A stretch of DNA of 48,355 nucleotides from positions 1 to 48,355 of the forward strand of contig CAYQMN010000021.1 of assembly GCA_964418695.1 (NCBI GenBank). The letters are read 5' to 3'. Below are positions 26,726 to 34,559 of this stretch, piece after piece (the first letter of the stretch is position 1; every line of letters begins with the position of its first letter). Under the pieces are notes generated by a model, which worked only from the letters and a program-made list of their open reading frames with translations, was not told where the DNA came from and made no database searches. The position numbers and the translations under genes are program-made. This stretch comes from Prado023 sp964418695 (GTDB taxonomy: Bacteria; Actinomycetota; Actinomycetes; S36-B12; CAIYMF01).

Positions 26726-27161
26726 GAGAGGTCCTTCCAGAACTGGTCACTGCGGTCGGTCGCGCTGACCGTCGCCGGTCACCTGACCACCTGCTCGGGC
26801 TCCTGACCCGGGACGAGCCGGGCAGGTCGCCGGTGAGCCCGTCGAGGTCCGGCCCCTCGGGGCCAGGCAGGGCTCACGCAGGTCTGCAGGAAAGGGGAGG
26901 GCAGCGCAAAGCAGCAGCATACCCGTTCGGGCAGCCGCTGTCGATTCCCGCCGGACCGGCGACCGGGCTCCTCGGGCGCGCGATCTGGGAGATCCTGGTC
27001 ACTCGACAGCGGGTGACCAGGCCAGGCGCGCACCCCTCGACCCCGGTGACGGAGGGTGGCCGACAGCGCCGGCGCCCCTCCGACGGGAGCAGTGCGTTCG
27101 CAGTAGCGTGCCCGCCCACACGGCGGGAGTCAAGTAATGGGGTGCCTGTCGGCACAAACGC
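26726..27161 (-). other. Gene-free region: rpoB promoter and about 370-nt leader
   Basis: No credible gene is seen between rpoB and the rplL terminator. Contents: the probable promoter at 27105-27133, a 9-bp stem CCTGGTCAC/GTGACCAGG at 26994-27021 with a 10-nt loop, and a GGCCCC/GGGGCC hairpin at 26851-26864. A sequence near 26832-26850 partly matches the GAGCCCGTCGAG repeat found at the window end. Confidence 0.6.
27105..27133 (-). promoter_or_regulatory. Probable rpoBC promoter
   Basis: On the minus strand TTGACT (complement at 27128-27133) is followed after exactly 17 nt by CACGCT (complement at 27105-27110). The -35 is near consensus, and the -10 keeps the A at position 2 and T at position 6. 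It lies 29 bp past the rplL terminator hairpin. The predicted start near 27098 gives rpoB a leader of about 370 nt. Confidence 0.6.
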
Positions 27162-27200
27162 GAAGGGGCGCATCCCACGGGCTGTGGGATGCGCCCCTTC
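27162..27200 (-). terminator. Terminator after rplL
   Basis: A perfect 17-bp stem (27162-27178 with 27184-27200, GAAGGGGCGCATCCCAC arm) with a 5-nt loop lies about 65 bp after the rplL stop. It separates rplJL from rpoBC. Confidence 0.8.
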
Positions 27201-27265
27201 AGAGTGCGTCTGCGTAGTCGATCCGGCCTCGTGCGTGCGCGGAATCGGCTACGCAGGCGCGGGGG

Positions 27266-27658
27266 TCACTTGACGCTGACGGTGGCGCCGGCAGCCTCCA
27301 GGGCGGCCTTCGCCTTCTCGGCGGCCTCCTTGTTGACCTTCTCGACGACGGGCTTCGGCGCGCCCTCGACGAGGTCCTTGGCCTCCTTCAGGCCCAGAGA
27401 GGTCAGCGTGCGGACCTCCTTGATGACCTGGATCTTCTTGTCGCCAGCGGCCTCGAGGATGACGTCGAACTCGTCCTTCTCCTCCTCGGCGGGGGCAGCG
27501 TCGCCACCACCGGCCGGGGCGCCGGCCGCGGCCACGGCGACCGGGGCAGCGGCGGTGACGCCGAAGGTGTCCTCGAACTGCTTCACGAACTCGGAGAGCT
27601 CGATCAGCGTCATCTCCTTGAACGCGTCGAGCAGGTCATCGGTGCTCAGCTTCGCCAT
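27266..27658 (-). CDS. rplL: 50S ribosomal protein L7/L12
   Basis: 130 aa. The N-terminal dimerisation domain (LSTDDLLDAFKEMTLIELSEFVKQFEDTFGV) is followed by an Ala/Gly/Glu hinge at about 37-60. The C-terminal factor-binding domain begins EFDVILEAAGDKKIQVIKEVRTLTSLGLKEAKDLVEGAP. L12 dimers form the stalk that recruits translational GTPases. It is 87 bp after rplJ. Confidence 0.98.
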   Translation of the reverse strand: MAKLSTDDLLDAFKEMTLIELSEFVKQFEDTFGVTAAAPVAVAAAGAPAGGGDAAPAEEEKDEFDVILEAAGDKKIQVIKEVRTLTSLGLKEAKDLVEGAPKPVVEKVNKEAAEKAKAALEAAGATVSVK

Positions 27659-27745
27659 GATGGCGTTCCTCTCATCTGTCGGCCCAGGGGCCGGGGGGTC
27701 GGTCTGGTCCGGCGGCGCCGGGTCCAGGGCTTGTGCCCAGGCCGG

Positions 27746-28429
27746 TCAGCCTTCGGCAGGATCCTCGGCCGCGGGCGCAGCCTCCGGGGTGGCCTCGGCG
27801 GACGCCTCGACCGGGGTGGCCTCGGCATCAGCCTCAGCCGGAGCGGTCTGCTCGACCGTCTCGGTGACAACCTCGGCGGCCGGGGCTTGCCCCGCGCCTC
27901 CGATCAGGGACGGGTCGGCCTCGGCGGCGACCCGCAGCGCCTCGATGGTGCGCGCGGCCTGCGACAGCGGAGCGGCGAACAGGAACACCGCCTGCTGCAG
28001 GGACGCGTTCATCGCGCCGGCCAGCTTGGCCAGCAGGACCTCGCGGGACTCGAGATCGGCCAGCTTGCTGACCTCCTCGGCGGACAGCCGTCGGCCGTCC
28101 AGATACCCGCCCTTGATCACCAGCTTGGGATGGGCCTTGGCGAACTCGCGAATGCCCTTGGCGACCTCGACCGGGTCGCCCTTGACGAACGCGATCGCGC
28201 TCGGCCCGGCGAGAAGGTCGTCCAGACCCTCGACCCCGGCGTCCTTGGCCGCGATCTTGGTCAGGGTGTTCTTCACCACCGAGTAGCTGGCGTTGCCACC
28301 GAGGGAGCGGCGCAGCTCCTTGAGCTGGGCCACGGTCAGACCGCGGTACTCCGTCAAGACGGCCGCATTCGAGGAGCGGAACTCCTCGGCGATGTCCGCG
28401 ACGGCAGTGGACTTCACGTTCCGCGCCAT
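27746..28429 (-). CDS. rplJ: 50S ribosomal protein L10 with long acidic tail
   Basis: 227 aa from ATG 28429 (MARNVKSTAVADIAEEFRSS). The rRNA-binding N-terminal domain spans about residues 1-135, with ELRRSLGGNASYSVVKNTL. The helix that binds L12 dimers lies near 140-172. Residues about 178-227 form an extra Glu/Ala/Pro/Thr-rich tail, making the protein about 50 aa longer than the usual 170-180. The stalk base L10(L12)n normally autoregulates this operon through the mRNA leader, and two hairpins occur in the leader here. Confidence 0.96.
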   Translation of the reverse strand: MARNVKSTAVADIAEEFRSSNAAVLTEYRGLTVAQLKELRRSLGGNASYSVVKNTLTKIAAKDAGVEGLDDLLAGPSAIAFVKGDPVEVAKGIREFAKAHPKLVIKGGYLDGRRLSAEEVSKLADLESREVLLAKLAGAMNASLQQAVFLFAAPLSQAARTIEALRVAAEADPSLIGGAGQAPAAEVVTETVEQTAPAEADAEATPVEASAEATPEAAPAAEDPAEG

Positions 28430-28476
28430 GTCTCTCCTTCGGGTGGATGACCCCTGGCCGACCCCGGAGATGACGA

Positions 28477-28532
28477 ACGCCCCGGCGCAGGCGCGGGGCG
28501 TGGGTGGCGCACCGGACTCAACCTCCGGTGCG
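28477..28532 (-). promoter_or_regulatory. rplJ leader hairpins (possible L10 autoregulatory leader)
   Basis: Two stems lie in the rplJ leader: ACGCCCCG/CGGGGCGT at 28477-28501, and a 9-bp perfect stem CGCACCGGA/TCCGGTGCG at 28508-28532 with a 7-nt loop. Position fits an L10(L12)n-responsive leader or attenuator. I could not verify the conserved kink-turn. Confidence 0.45.
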
Positions 28533-28627
28533 TGCACTTGCTCTCACCTGCGCGGGCCGCCCGCTTCTGCGGGACCTTCGGCTGCCACCCATGCGGGGGC
28601 AGGCGACCAGCGGTCTTCGGTGGATCA

Positions 28628-28657
28628 AGGGTAGGCCACGCTGCGCAGAGCGGCCAA
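28628..28657 (-). promoter_or_regulatory. Probable rplJL promoter
   Basis: Minus-strand TTGGCC (complement at 28652-28657) and TACCCT (complement at 28628-28633) are 18 nt apart. The start near 28621 gives a leader of about 190 nt. It lies directly after the HhH-GPD gene. Confidence 0.45.
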
Positions 28658-28667
28658 ATCCGCGGGT

Positions 28668-29279
28668 CTACTGCGTACGCGCGGTCCGCGCCGCCTTCGC
28701 TGCTGCCTTGGCCTTCGCCTCGGCCTTGGCTGCCTGCTTGGTGGCGCGGACCTTGGCCAGCGAGTCGGCATCGACCACGTCAGCGACCGAGCGGAACGCG
28801 CCCTCCTCGCCGTACAGCCCCGCCAGCTCGCGCCAGTCCGGCACGGCCAGCCCTCGCTGCTTGCCGAGCAGCGCCAGGAAGATGCGGGCCTTCTGCTCGC
28901 CGAAGCCGGGCAGCGCGCGCAGGCCGGCCAGCACCTGCGCGCCGGTCCGCTCCGGCGCCCAGATGCCCTCGGCCCGGCCGTCGTACTCGGAGACGACGAC
29001 CCGGGCCAGCTCCACGATGCGGGCGGCCATCGCCTTCGGGTAGCGGTGGATCGCCGGCGGCCCGCCAGCGGCGGCGAGCAGCTGCTCCTCAGGAACGTCG
29101 AGCAGCTCGGCGGGGTCCAGGTGGTCCCACCCGAGCCGGGAGGCCAGGAGGTAGGGCCCGGCGAAGGCCCGCTCCATCGGGAACTGCTGGTCCAGCAGCA
29201 TCCCGGTCAGCAGCGCGAACGGGTCACGGGAGAGCAGCTCGTCAGCCGCCGGCTGCTGAGCCAAGCACAGGGAAGGCAT
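28668..29279 (-). CDS. HhH-GPD family base-excision repair-like protein
   Basis: 203 aa from ATG 29279; a GTG ten codons upstream is less likely. The N-terminus ADELLSRDPFALLTGMLLDQQFPMERAFAGPYLLASRLG matches a small actinobacterial HhH-GPD family. The helix-hairpin-helix is LPGFGEQKARIFLALLGKQ near residues 123-141, followed by a lysine/alanine-rich basic tail (about 180-203) that probably binds DNA. Members resemble DNA glycosylases of the endonuclease III superfamily, but no iron-sulfur cluster cysteines are present and activity is unproven. It lies on the same strand immediately upstream of the rplJ promoter. Confidence 0.8.
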   Translation of the reverse strand: MPSLCLAQQPAADELLSRDPFALLTGMLLDQQFPMERAFAGPYLLASRLGWDHLDPAELLDVPEEQLLAAAGGPPAIHRYPKAMAARIVELARVVVSEYDGRAEGIWAPERTGAQVLAGLRALPGFGEQKARIFLALLGKQRGLAVPDWRELAGLYGEEGAFRSVADVVDADSLAKVRATKQAAKAEAKAKAAAKAARTARTQ

Positions 29280-29438
29280 GCTCGGATTCTCGCCCACCCG
29301 CCCCGGCACGCAACCATCCGCCTGCCCGCCTGGGCCTTGTTGTCAGTCCAGAGGCCATCTGATGCCCCAGGAATGACGACTCGACCTGGACCACCCTCGA
29401 ACTCCCCCGGGCCCCGGCGGGGGCTAGGGTTGGGCGCC

Positions 29439-29978
29439 ATGCCGACCGACGCTCCGTCCGTGCTGCTGGCCTACTTCTCCCGTCCCGGCGAGCACTATCA
29501 CGGCAGCGAGCCGGTCGACCAGCCTGTGGGCAACACCGAGCTCCTGGCCGGGATGATCGCGCAGCGTCTCGGCTGCCAGCTGCACCGGATCCGGCCCGCC
29601 CAGCCCTACCCCGCGTCCTACGACGAGACCGTTCAGCGCAACCTCGCCGAGCAGGAGATCGAGGCCCGCCCGGAGATCGCCGGCCCGGCACCCGACGTCT
29701 CCGGGGTGGATGTGGTCATCCTGGCCAGCCCCATCTGGAACGAGCGACCGCCGCTGATCATGCGCACGTTCGCCGAGTCGCTGGATCTGGCCGACAAGCT
29801 GGTCCTGGCAGTGACCACCCACGCGTTCAGCCGCCTCGGGACGACCGAGCACGAGTACGCCCTGGCCTGCCGCGGCGCGCTGATCGGCGAGGGTCTGGCC
29901 GTGCGCGACCAGGACGTCGAGCAGGCCGGCGAGCTGGTGGAGGCGTGGCTGGCGCGCACCGGGATCGCCGAGGGCTGA
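29439..29978 (+). CDS. Flavodoxin-like protein
   Basis: 179 aa from ATG 29439. It starts with a flavodoxin beta-strand and phosphate-loop region (VLLAYFSRPGEHYHG ... VGNTELLAGMIAQRLGC), where the GNTE segment resembles the FMN phosphate loop. This is followed by VDVVILASPIWNERPPLIMRTFAESLDLADKLV, which fits the flavodoxin_4-type fold. It probably binds FMN and transfers electrons or reduces quinone-like substrates; partners are unknown. TAGGGT ends 8 nt before the ATG, suggesting an almost leaderless mRNA. Confidence 0.75.
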   Translation: MPTDAPSVLLAYFSRPGEHYHGSEPVDQPVGNTELLAGMIAQRLGCQLHRIRPAQPYPASYDETVQRNLAEQEIEARPEIAGPAPDVSGVDVVILASPIWNERPPLIMRTFAESLDLADKLVLAVTTHAFSRLGTTEHEYALACRGALIGEGLAVRDQDVEQAGELVEAWLARTGIAEG

Positions 29979-30125
29979 CGCTCGGTCCACCGTCGAGCCG
30001 GCGGAGCAGCTCACGCCGCGCCACCGCCGACGATCGGCCGGATCAACCGGACACGGAGAAGCCGGCGCAGCCGGAGCAGCCGCGGATCGTCCAGAGCATC
30101 CCTGGGCAGGACCGAGAATGGCTCC

Positions 30126-30353
30126 ATGAGCTACCACCTGTACGGCGAGAGCCCCAAGAGCCGGCTGGCTGCCCTGCTCCTGCTGCTGGTCTGCGGGCTG
30201 GGCCTGCACCGGTTCTACGTCGGCAAGGTCGGCACCGGGCTGCTGTACCTGCTCACCCTCGGCCTGTTCGGGATCTGGTGGCTGGTCGACCTGGTCATGA
30301 TCTGCATCGGCTCGTTCACCGACAAGCAGGGCCGCTTCGTCACGCGCTGGTAG
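30126..30353 (+). CDS. TM2 domain protein
   Basis: 75 aa. Two membrane helices (about 12-30 and 37-62) flank the TM2 signature GLHRFYVGKVGTG and end with WWLVDLVMICIG. Such small proteins are widespread and of unknown function. A GAGAAT ends 6 nt before the ATG, possibly a -10 of a leaderless transcript. It ends in a nested inverted-repeat region and converges on rplA. Confidence 0.85.
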   Translation: MSYHLYGESPKSRLAALLLLLVCGLGLHRFYVGKVGTGLLYLLTLGLFGIWWLVDLVMICIGSFTDKQGRFVTRW

Positions 30354-30370
30354 GTCCGACCACAAGCACG

Positions 30371-30438
30371 CATCTGCTCCACTTCTCGTCATCTGCTCCG
30401 TCCGCGGGTGGAGCAGATGACGGAAGCCGGAGCAGATG
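30371..30438. repeat. Nested inverted repeats after the TM2 gene
   Basis: The word CATCTGCTCC occurs twice (30371-30380, 30390-30399) and its complement GGAGCAGATG twice (30410-30419, 30429-30438). The inner pair extends to 13 bp (30387-30399 with 30410-30422). The whole forms a nested palindrome that may terminate the TM2 transcript. Confidence 0.7.
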
Positions 30439-30470
30439 AACGGCCCCCCGACGACGCCGGGGGGCCGTTC
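30438..30470 (-). terminator. Terminator after rplA
   Basis: A perfect 13-bp stem (GAACGGCCCCCCG arm at 30438-30450 with 30458-30470) with a 7-nt loop lies 18 bp after the rplA stop. It would also act on plus-strand transcripts. Confidence 0.8.
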
Positions 30471-30488
30471 TTCGGGCGGTGCTGGGGG

Positions 30489-31205
30489 TCAGGCGGACTC
30501 GTCCTCGACCAGCAGGTCGCGGGTGCGGGCCGGATCGACCGGGATGCCGGGGCCCATCGTGGTGGAGATGGTCGCCTTCTTGATGTAGCGGCCCTTCGCC
30601 GCCGACGGCTTGAGCCGCAGGATCTCGTCGATCGCGGCGCCGTAGTTCTCGACCAGCTGCTCCGGGGCGAACGACACCTTGCCGATCGGGAAGTGCAGGT
30701 TCGCGTGCTTGTCGACGCGGAACTCGATCTTGCCGCCCTTGATCTCGGTGACCGCCTTGGCCACGTCCATCGTCACGGTGCCCGTCTTGGGGTTGGGCAT
30801 GAGGCCACGCGGACCGAGGACGCGGCCCAGCCGGCCGACCTTGCCCATCAGGTCGGGGGTGGCGACCGCGGCGTCGAAGTCGGTCCAGCCGGCCGCGACC
30901 TTCTCGATCATGTCGTCCCCACCGACGAAGTCGGCACCCGCGGCGCGCGCCTCGTCGGCCTTGGCGGCGTTGGCGAAGACCAGGACCCGAGCGGTCTTGC
31001 CGGTGCCGTGCGGCAGGTTGACGGTGCCGCGCACCATCTGATCGGCCTTGCGGGGGTCGACCCCGAGCCGCAGCGCGACCTCGACGGTCGCGTCGAACTT
31101 GGTGGGGTTGGTCTCCTTGGCCAGGCGGACCGCGGCCAGCGGCGTGTGCTGCTGGGCGGCGTCGAACTTGGTGGCTGCCGAGCGGTAGCCCTTGCTGCGC
31201 TTCAT
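30489..31205 (-). CDS. rplA: 50S ribosomal protein L1
   Basis: 238 aa. The signature is VGGDDMIEKVAAGWTDFDAAVATPDLMGKVGRLGRVLGPRGLMPNPKTGTV. L1 forms the mobile stalk that moves deacylated tRNA through the E site, and it represses the L11-L1 operon in E. coli. It lies 79 bp after rplK and ends at a strong terminator. Confidence 0.98.
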   Translation of the reverse strand: MKRSKGYRSAATKFDAAQQHTPLAAVRLAKETNPTKFDATVEVALRLGVDPRKADQMVRGTVNLPHGTGKTARVLVFANAAKADEARAAGADFVGGDDMIEKVAAGWTDFDAAVATPDLMGKVGRLGRVLGPRGLMPNPKTGTVTMDVAKAVTEIKGGKIEFRVDKHANLHFPIGKVSFAPEQLVENYGAAIDEILRLKPSAAKGRYIKKATISTTMGPGIPVDPARTRDLLVEDESA

Positions 31206-31284
31206 GAACGGACTCCTTGACTCCGTGAGTGGTGTACGGGCCGCGCCGGCCCTACCACGCGATCTGCTGTCTCGGTGGGGCGTC

Positions 31285-31719
31285 TCACTCGGAGACGGTG
31301 ATGCCCATCTGGCGGGCGGTGCCCTCGATGATCTTCATCGCGGCGTCGATGTCGTTGGCGTTGAGGTCCGGCATCTTCTTCTCGGCGATCTCGCGGACCT
31401 GGTCCCGGGTGATGGTCCCGGCCTTGTCGGTCAGCGGGTTCGACGCGCCCTTGCTGATGCCGGCCGCCTTGAGGATGAGCTTCGCCGCGGGCGGCGTCTT
31501 CAGTTCGAAATCGAAGCTGCGGTCGTCGTAGACGGTGATCTCGACGGGGATGACCTCGCCGCGCTGCGACTCGGTCGCGGCGTTGTAGGCCTTGCAGAAC
31601 TCCATGATGTTGACGCCGTGCTGGCCCAGGGCGGGACCGACCGGCGGCGCCGGGTTGGCCAGGCCAGCCTTGATCTGGAGCTTGATCAGGCCGGTGACCT
31701 TCTTCTTCTTGGGGGGCAT
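31285..31719 (-). CDS. rplK: 50S ribosomal protein L11
   Basis: 144 aa: KKVTGLIKLQIKAGLANPAPPVGPALGQHGVNIMEFCKAYNA, the proline-rich N-terminal domain that binds thiostrepton-class drugs. The C-terminal rRNA-binding domain ends IEGTARQMGITVSE. L11 forms the GTPase-associated centre and is required for stringent-factor activation. It lies 113 bp after nusG. Confidence 0.98.
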   Translation of the reverse strand: MPPKKKKVTGLIKLQIKAGLANPAPPVGPALGQHGVNIMEFCKAYNAATESQRGEVIPVEITVYDDRSFDFELKTPPAAKLILKAAGISKGASNPLTDKAGTITRDQVREIAEKKMPDLNANDIDAAMKIIEGTARQMGITVSE

Positions 31720-31832
31720 TTCTCGGGTCCTTCACTTGGGGTCGCCCCGCGGCAGGCTGCCGGGGGAGTCTTGGGGCGGGCCGGTGGGCCCGCGTGCGGT
31801 GCTGGTGGGTCGGCGCTGGTCGGCGCTGCCGC

Positions 31833-32669
31833 TCAGTTCTTCTGGATCTGGTCGAACCGCAGCTCGACCGGGGTCTCGCGGCCGAAGATCTCCACCAGTC
31901 CGGTGATCTTCTGACCCTCGACGTTGACCTCGGACACGGTCGCGTGCAGGGTCGCGAACGCGCCGTCGATGACGGTGACCGAGTCCCCGGGGCTCAGGTC
32001 GATCTCGATGACCTTGGCCGGAGCGGCCGCCTGCCGCGCCGGGCCGCCGGAGGCAGCCGGGGCCAGCGCCTCGGGAGCCGCCTCGGGCTCGGGCGCCAGG
32101 ATCGTGACGACCTCGTCCAGGCTCAGCGGCAGCGGCTGGTGGGCCTGGCCGACGAAGCCGGTCACGCCGGGGGTGTGCCGCACGGTGCCCCACGACTCGT
32201 CGGTCAGGTCCATGCGAACCAGGACGTAGCCGGGGAACTTGTTGCGCTTGACCAGCTTCTTCTGGCCGTTCTTGATCTCGAGGACCTCTTCGATGGGCAC
32301 CTCGACCTGGAAGATGTAGTCCTCCATGTTCAGCGAGGTGACTCGGCTGGTGAGGTTCGTGCGGACCTTGTTCTCGTAGCCGGCGTAGGAGTGGATGACG
32401 TACCAGTCGCCGGGCAGCGAGGACATCTCGTCGCGGAACGCCGCGAGCGGGTCGAGGACCGGCGCCGGCTCGTCGCTGGCGGGCTCGTCGTCGCCCACCT
32501 GGGTGTCGCCGGCCTCGTCGAACGCGTCCTCGCCGGCCGCCTGGACGTCCAGGTCCGCGGCCAGCGCCTCGGCCGGGTCCTCGTCGCCAGCCGGCGCGGC
32601 GGGGCTCACCGACCAGAGGTCGTCGGCGGTCCCGTCCTGGGGAGCATCGAGCTCGTCGTTGCCTGACAC
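31833..32669 (-). CDS. nusG: Transcription antitermination/elongation factor NusG
   Basis: 278 aa from GTG 32669, preceded by GAGGAAA. The NGN domain spans about 88-190 (DWYVIHSYAGYENKV ... NKFPGYVLVRMDL), and the KOW domain about 225-262 (SPGDSVTVIDGAFATLHATV). Two insertions lengthen it beyond the ~180 aa E. coli protein: an 85-residue acidic N-terminal extension and a ~30-residue Pro/Ala/Glu linker between the domains. NusG binds the RNAP clamp helices and S10 or Rho. It follows secE by 43 bp, the classic secE-nusG pair. Confidence 0.97.
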   Translation of the reverse strand: MSGNDELDAPQDGTADDLWSVSPAAPAGDEDPAEALAADLDVQAAGEDAFDEAGDTQVGDDEPASDEPAPVLDPLAAFRDEMSSLPGDWYVIHSYAGYENKVRTNLTSRVTSLNMEDYIFQVEVPIEEVLEIKNGQKKLVKRNKFPGYVLVRMDLTDESWGTVRHTPGVTGFVGQAHQPLPLSLDEVVTILAPEPEAAPEALAPAASGGPARQAAAPAKVIEIDLSPGDSVTVIDGAFATLHATVSEVNVEGQKITGLVEIFGRETPVELRFDQIQKN

Positions 32670-32712
32670 GTCTTTCCTCGCAGCCTTGTCGTCCGTCGGT
32701 GGCTGGCGTTCG

Positions 32713-32970
32713 TCAGCCGAACACCTTGAGCACCAGCCAGGTGAACACCAGGTCCATGACACCCACGATCGCGGCCATGATGGTCACGAAGACGATCACC
32801 ACCCCGGTGTAGGTGATGAGCTCCTTGCGGGTCGGCCAGATGACCTTGCGCAGCTCGGCGACCATCTGCCGGAGGAACAGCGAGAGCCGTGCGAACACGT
32901 TCGGCTTCTGGGCTTCCTTCTTGGGGGCGCCCGCTGAGCGGCTGTCGGCGCTGGCGCTGCTCTCGCTCAC
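32713..32970 (-). CDS. secE: Preprotein translocase subunit SecE
   Basis: 85 aa. A Ser/Ala/Lys-rich N-terminus is followed by the amphipathic helix FLRQMVAELRKVIWPTRKELITYT and one membrane helix (about 56-80). SecE clamps SecY in the SecYEG channel. It lies 67 bp after tRNA-Trp and is probably cotranscribed with it. Confidence 0.97.
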   Translation of the reverse strand: MSESSASADSRSAGAPKKEAQKPNVFARLSLFLRQMVAELRKVIWPTRKELITYTGVVIVFVTIMAAIVGVMDLVFTWLVLKVFG

Positions 32971-33037
32971 GGGTCCTCCGGCCCGGGCACACGGGTGCCC
33001 GCAGGTGTCAGACGCGGGATGCGTGCATCCCGCCTCG

Positions 33038-33110
33038 CAGGGCCGGAGGGACTTGAACCCCCAACCGCCGGTTTTGGAGACCGGTGCTCTACCAATTGAG
33101 CTACGACCCT
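33038..33110 (-). tRNA. tRNA-Trp (anticodon CCA)
   Basis: 73 nt. The acceptor stem AGGGTCG pairs with CGGCCCT (one G-U). D arm is GCTC...GAGC, anticodon arm CCGGT-CTCCAAA-ACCGG, T arm with TTCAAGT, discriminator G. The 3' CCA is not encoded. Its position upstream of secE is conserved in actinobacteria. Confidence 0.96.
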
Positions 33111-33131
33111 CTGGACTGGTGGTGTCCGGGC

Positions 33132-33137
33132 ACGCTA
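33132..33137 (-). promoter_or_regulatory. Possible -10 box for tRNA-Trp-secE-nusG
   Basis: TAGCGT on the minus strand lies about 21 nt upstream of the tRNA 5' end. No clear -35 at 17-18 nt. Confidence 0.35.
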
Positions 33138-33261
33138 CCGCGGGGGTGCGAGACCCGGACGCTCAAGTGTAGGGGGCCGCGCGGGGGGCGGCCAAATGCA
33201 TGCCCGCCGCCGCGCAGGGGCCGGGGCGGGCTCGACCGGCGGGGGGCGTCACCGGGCCGCC

Positions 33262-33267
33262 TACGAT
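33262..33267 (+). promoter_or_regulatory. -10 box for a leaderless aminotransferase transcript
   Basis: TACGAT ends 7 nt before ATG 33275. There is no clear -35. Confidence 0.4.
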
Positions 33268-33274
33268 TGCCCCC

Positions 33275-34477
33275 ATGTCCGCTCGCGTCTCAGATCGCAT
33301 CGGCGCCATCGCCGAGTCCGCCACCCTCGCCGTCGACGCCAAGGCCAAGGCGCTCAAGGCCGCCGGCCGCCCGGTCATCGGGTTCGGCGCCGGTGAGCCG
33401 GACTTCCCGACCCCTGACTACATCGTGGAGGCGGCCGTCGCAGCCTGCCGCGAGCCGCGCTGGCACCGGTACACCCCGGCCGGCGGGCTGCCCGAGCTGA
33501 AGGCCGCGATCGCCCAGAAGACCCTGCGCGACTCCGGCCTCGTGGTAGCCCCGGATCAGGTGCTGGTGACCAACGGCGGCAAGCAGGCGCTCTACAACGC
33601 GTTCGCCGCACTGCTCGATCCCGGCGACGAGGTGCTGCTGCCCGCCCCGTTCTGGACCACCTACCCCGAGTCGATCGCGCTGGCCGGGGGCGTCGCGGTG
33701 CCGGTGGTGACCGGGCCGGAGAGCGGCTACCGGGTCACCGTCGAGCAGCTGGAGGCCGCCCGCACCCCCCGCACGAAGGCCCTGGTGTTCGTCTCGCCGT
33801 CCAACCCGACCGGCGCGGTGCTCCCGCCCGAGCAGGTCGAGGCGATCGGGCGGTGGGCGGCCGGGCATGGCCTCTGGGTGGTCACCGACGAGATCTACGA
33901 GCACCTGGTCTACGGCGACGCGACGTTCAGCTCGATGCCGGTCCTCGTCCCCGAGCTGGCTGACCGCTGCATCGTGGTCAACGGGGTCGCGAAGACCTAC
34001 GCGATGACCGGCTGGCGGGTCGGCTGGATGATCGGGCCGCGCGACATCGTCAAGGCGGCCACCAACCTGCAGTCGCACGCCACCTCGAACGTGGCCAACG
34101 TCTCGCAGGTGGCCGCGCTCGCCGCGGTGTCCGGCGACCTGGCAGCGGTCGAGGAGATGAAGCTCGCGTTCGACCGGCGCCGGCGGCGGATCGTGGGCCT
34201 GCTGCGCGAGATCCCAGGTGTGGTGTGCCCCGAGCCCGAGGGCGCGTTCTACGTGTACCCGTCGGTGACCGCGCTGCTGGGCCGGGAGCTGCGCGGTCGC
34301 ACCCCGGCCACGTCGGCCGAGCTGGCCGGGCTGATCCTGGAGGAGGCCGAGGTGGCCGTCGTGCCCGGCGAGGCGTTCGGCACGCCCGGGTACCTGCGGC
34401 TGTCCTATGCGCTGGGCGACGCCGACCTCGACGAGGGCGTGGGCCGGATGGCCGCCCTGCTGTCCGAGGCGCGCTGA
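33275..34477 (+). CDS. Pyridoxal-phosphate aminotransferase, aspartate aminotransferase type
   Basis: 400 aa from ATG 33275. Class I/II fold-type I aminotransferase: GFGAGEPDFPTP near 36-47, Asn177 in SPSNPTG, Asp205 in TDEIYEHLVY, the PLP-binding Lys240 in NGVAKTYAMTGWRVGW, and a substrate-carboxylate Arg in YLRLSYALGD. It probably interconverts aspartate/glutamate and their oxoacids; exact specificity is uncertain. It diverges from tRNA-Trp-secE, a neighbourhood shared with Streptomyces. TACGAT ends 7 nt before the ATG, so a leaderless mRNA is likely. Confidence 0.93.
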   Translation: MSARVSDRIGAIAESATLAVDAKAKALKAAGRPVIGFGAGEPDFPTPDYIVEAAVAACREPRWHRYTPAGGLPELKAAIAQKTLRDSGLVVAPDQVLVTNGGKQALYNAFAALLDPGDEVLLPAPFWTTYPESIALAGGVAVPVVTGPESGYRVTVEQLEAARTPRTKALVFVSPSNPTGAVLPPEQVEAIGRWAAGHGLWVVTDEIYEHLVYGDATFSSMPVLVPELADRCIVVNGVAKTYAMTGWRVGWMIGPRDIVKAATNLQSHATSNVANVSQVAALAAVSGDLAAVEEMKLAFDRRRRRIVGLLREIPGVVCPEPEGAFYVYPSVTALLGRELRGRTPATSAELAGLILEEAEVAVVPGEAFGTPGYLRLSYALGDADLDEGVGRMAALLSEAR

Positions 34478-34559
34478 CTCCGCGCGCAAGGCTGCGCGAA
34501 TCCATCACGGACCCGTGGCGAATTCGTCGCCCGTGAGGGTCTCGGTGCAGGTCCGGGAG

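Noticed and set aside
26832..26850. GGTGAGCCCGTCGAGGTCC as a third repeat copy in the rpoB leader
   Set aside because: It matches only partly (core GAGCCCGTCGAG). Noted in the leader entry but not called as a repeat.
33220..33245. GGGCTCGACCGGCGG as another copy of the folD-upstream repeat
   Set aside because: Only about 12 bases match, within GC-rich spacer; too weak to count as a copy.
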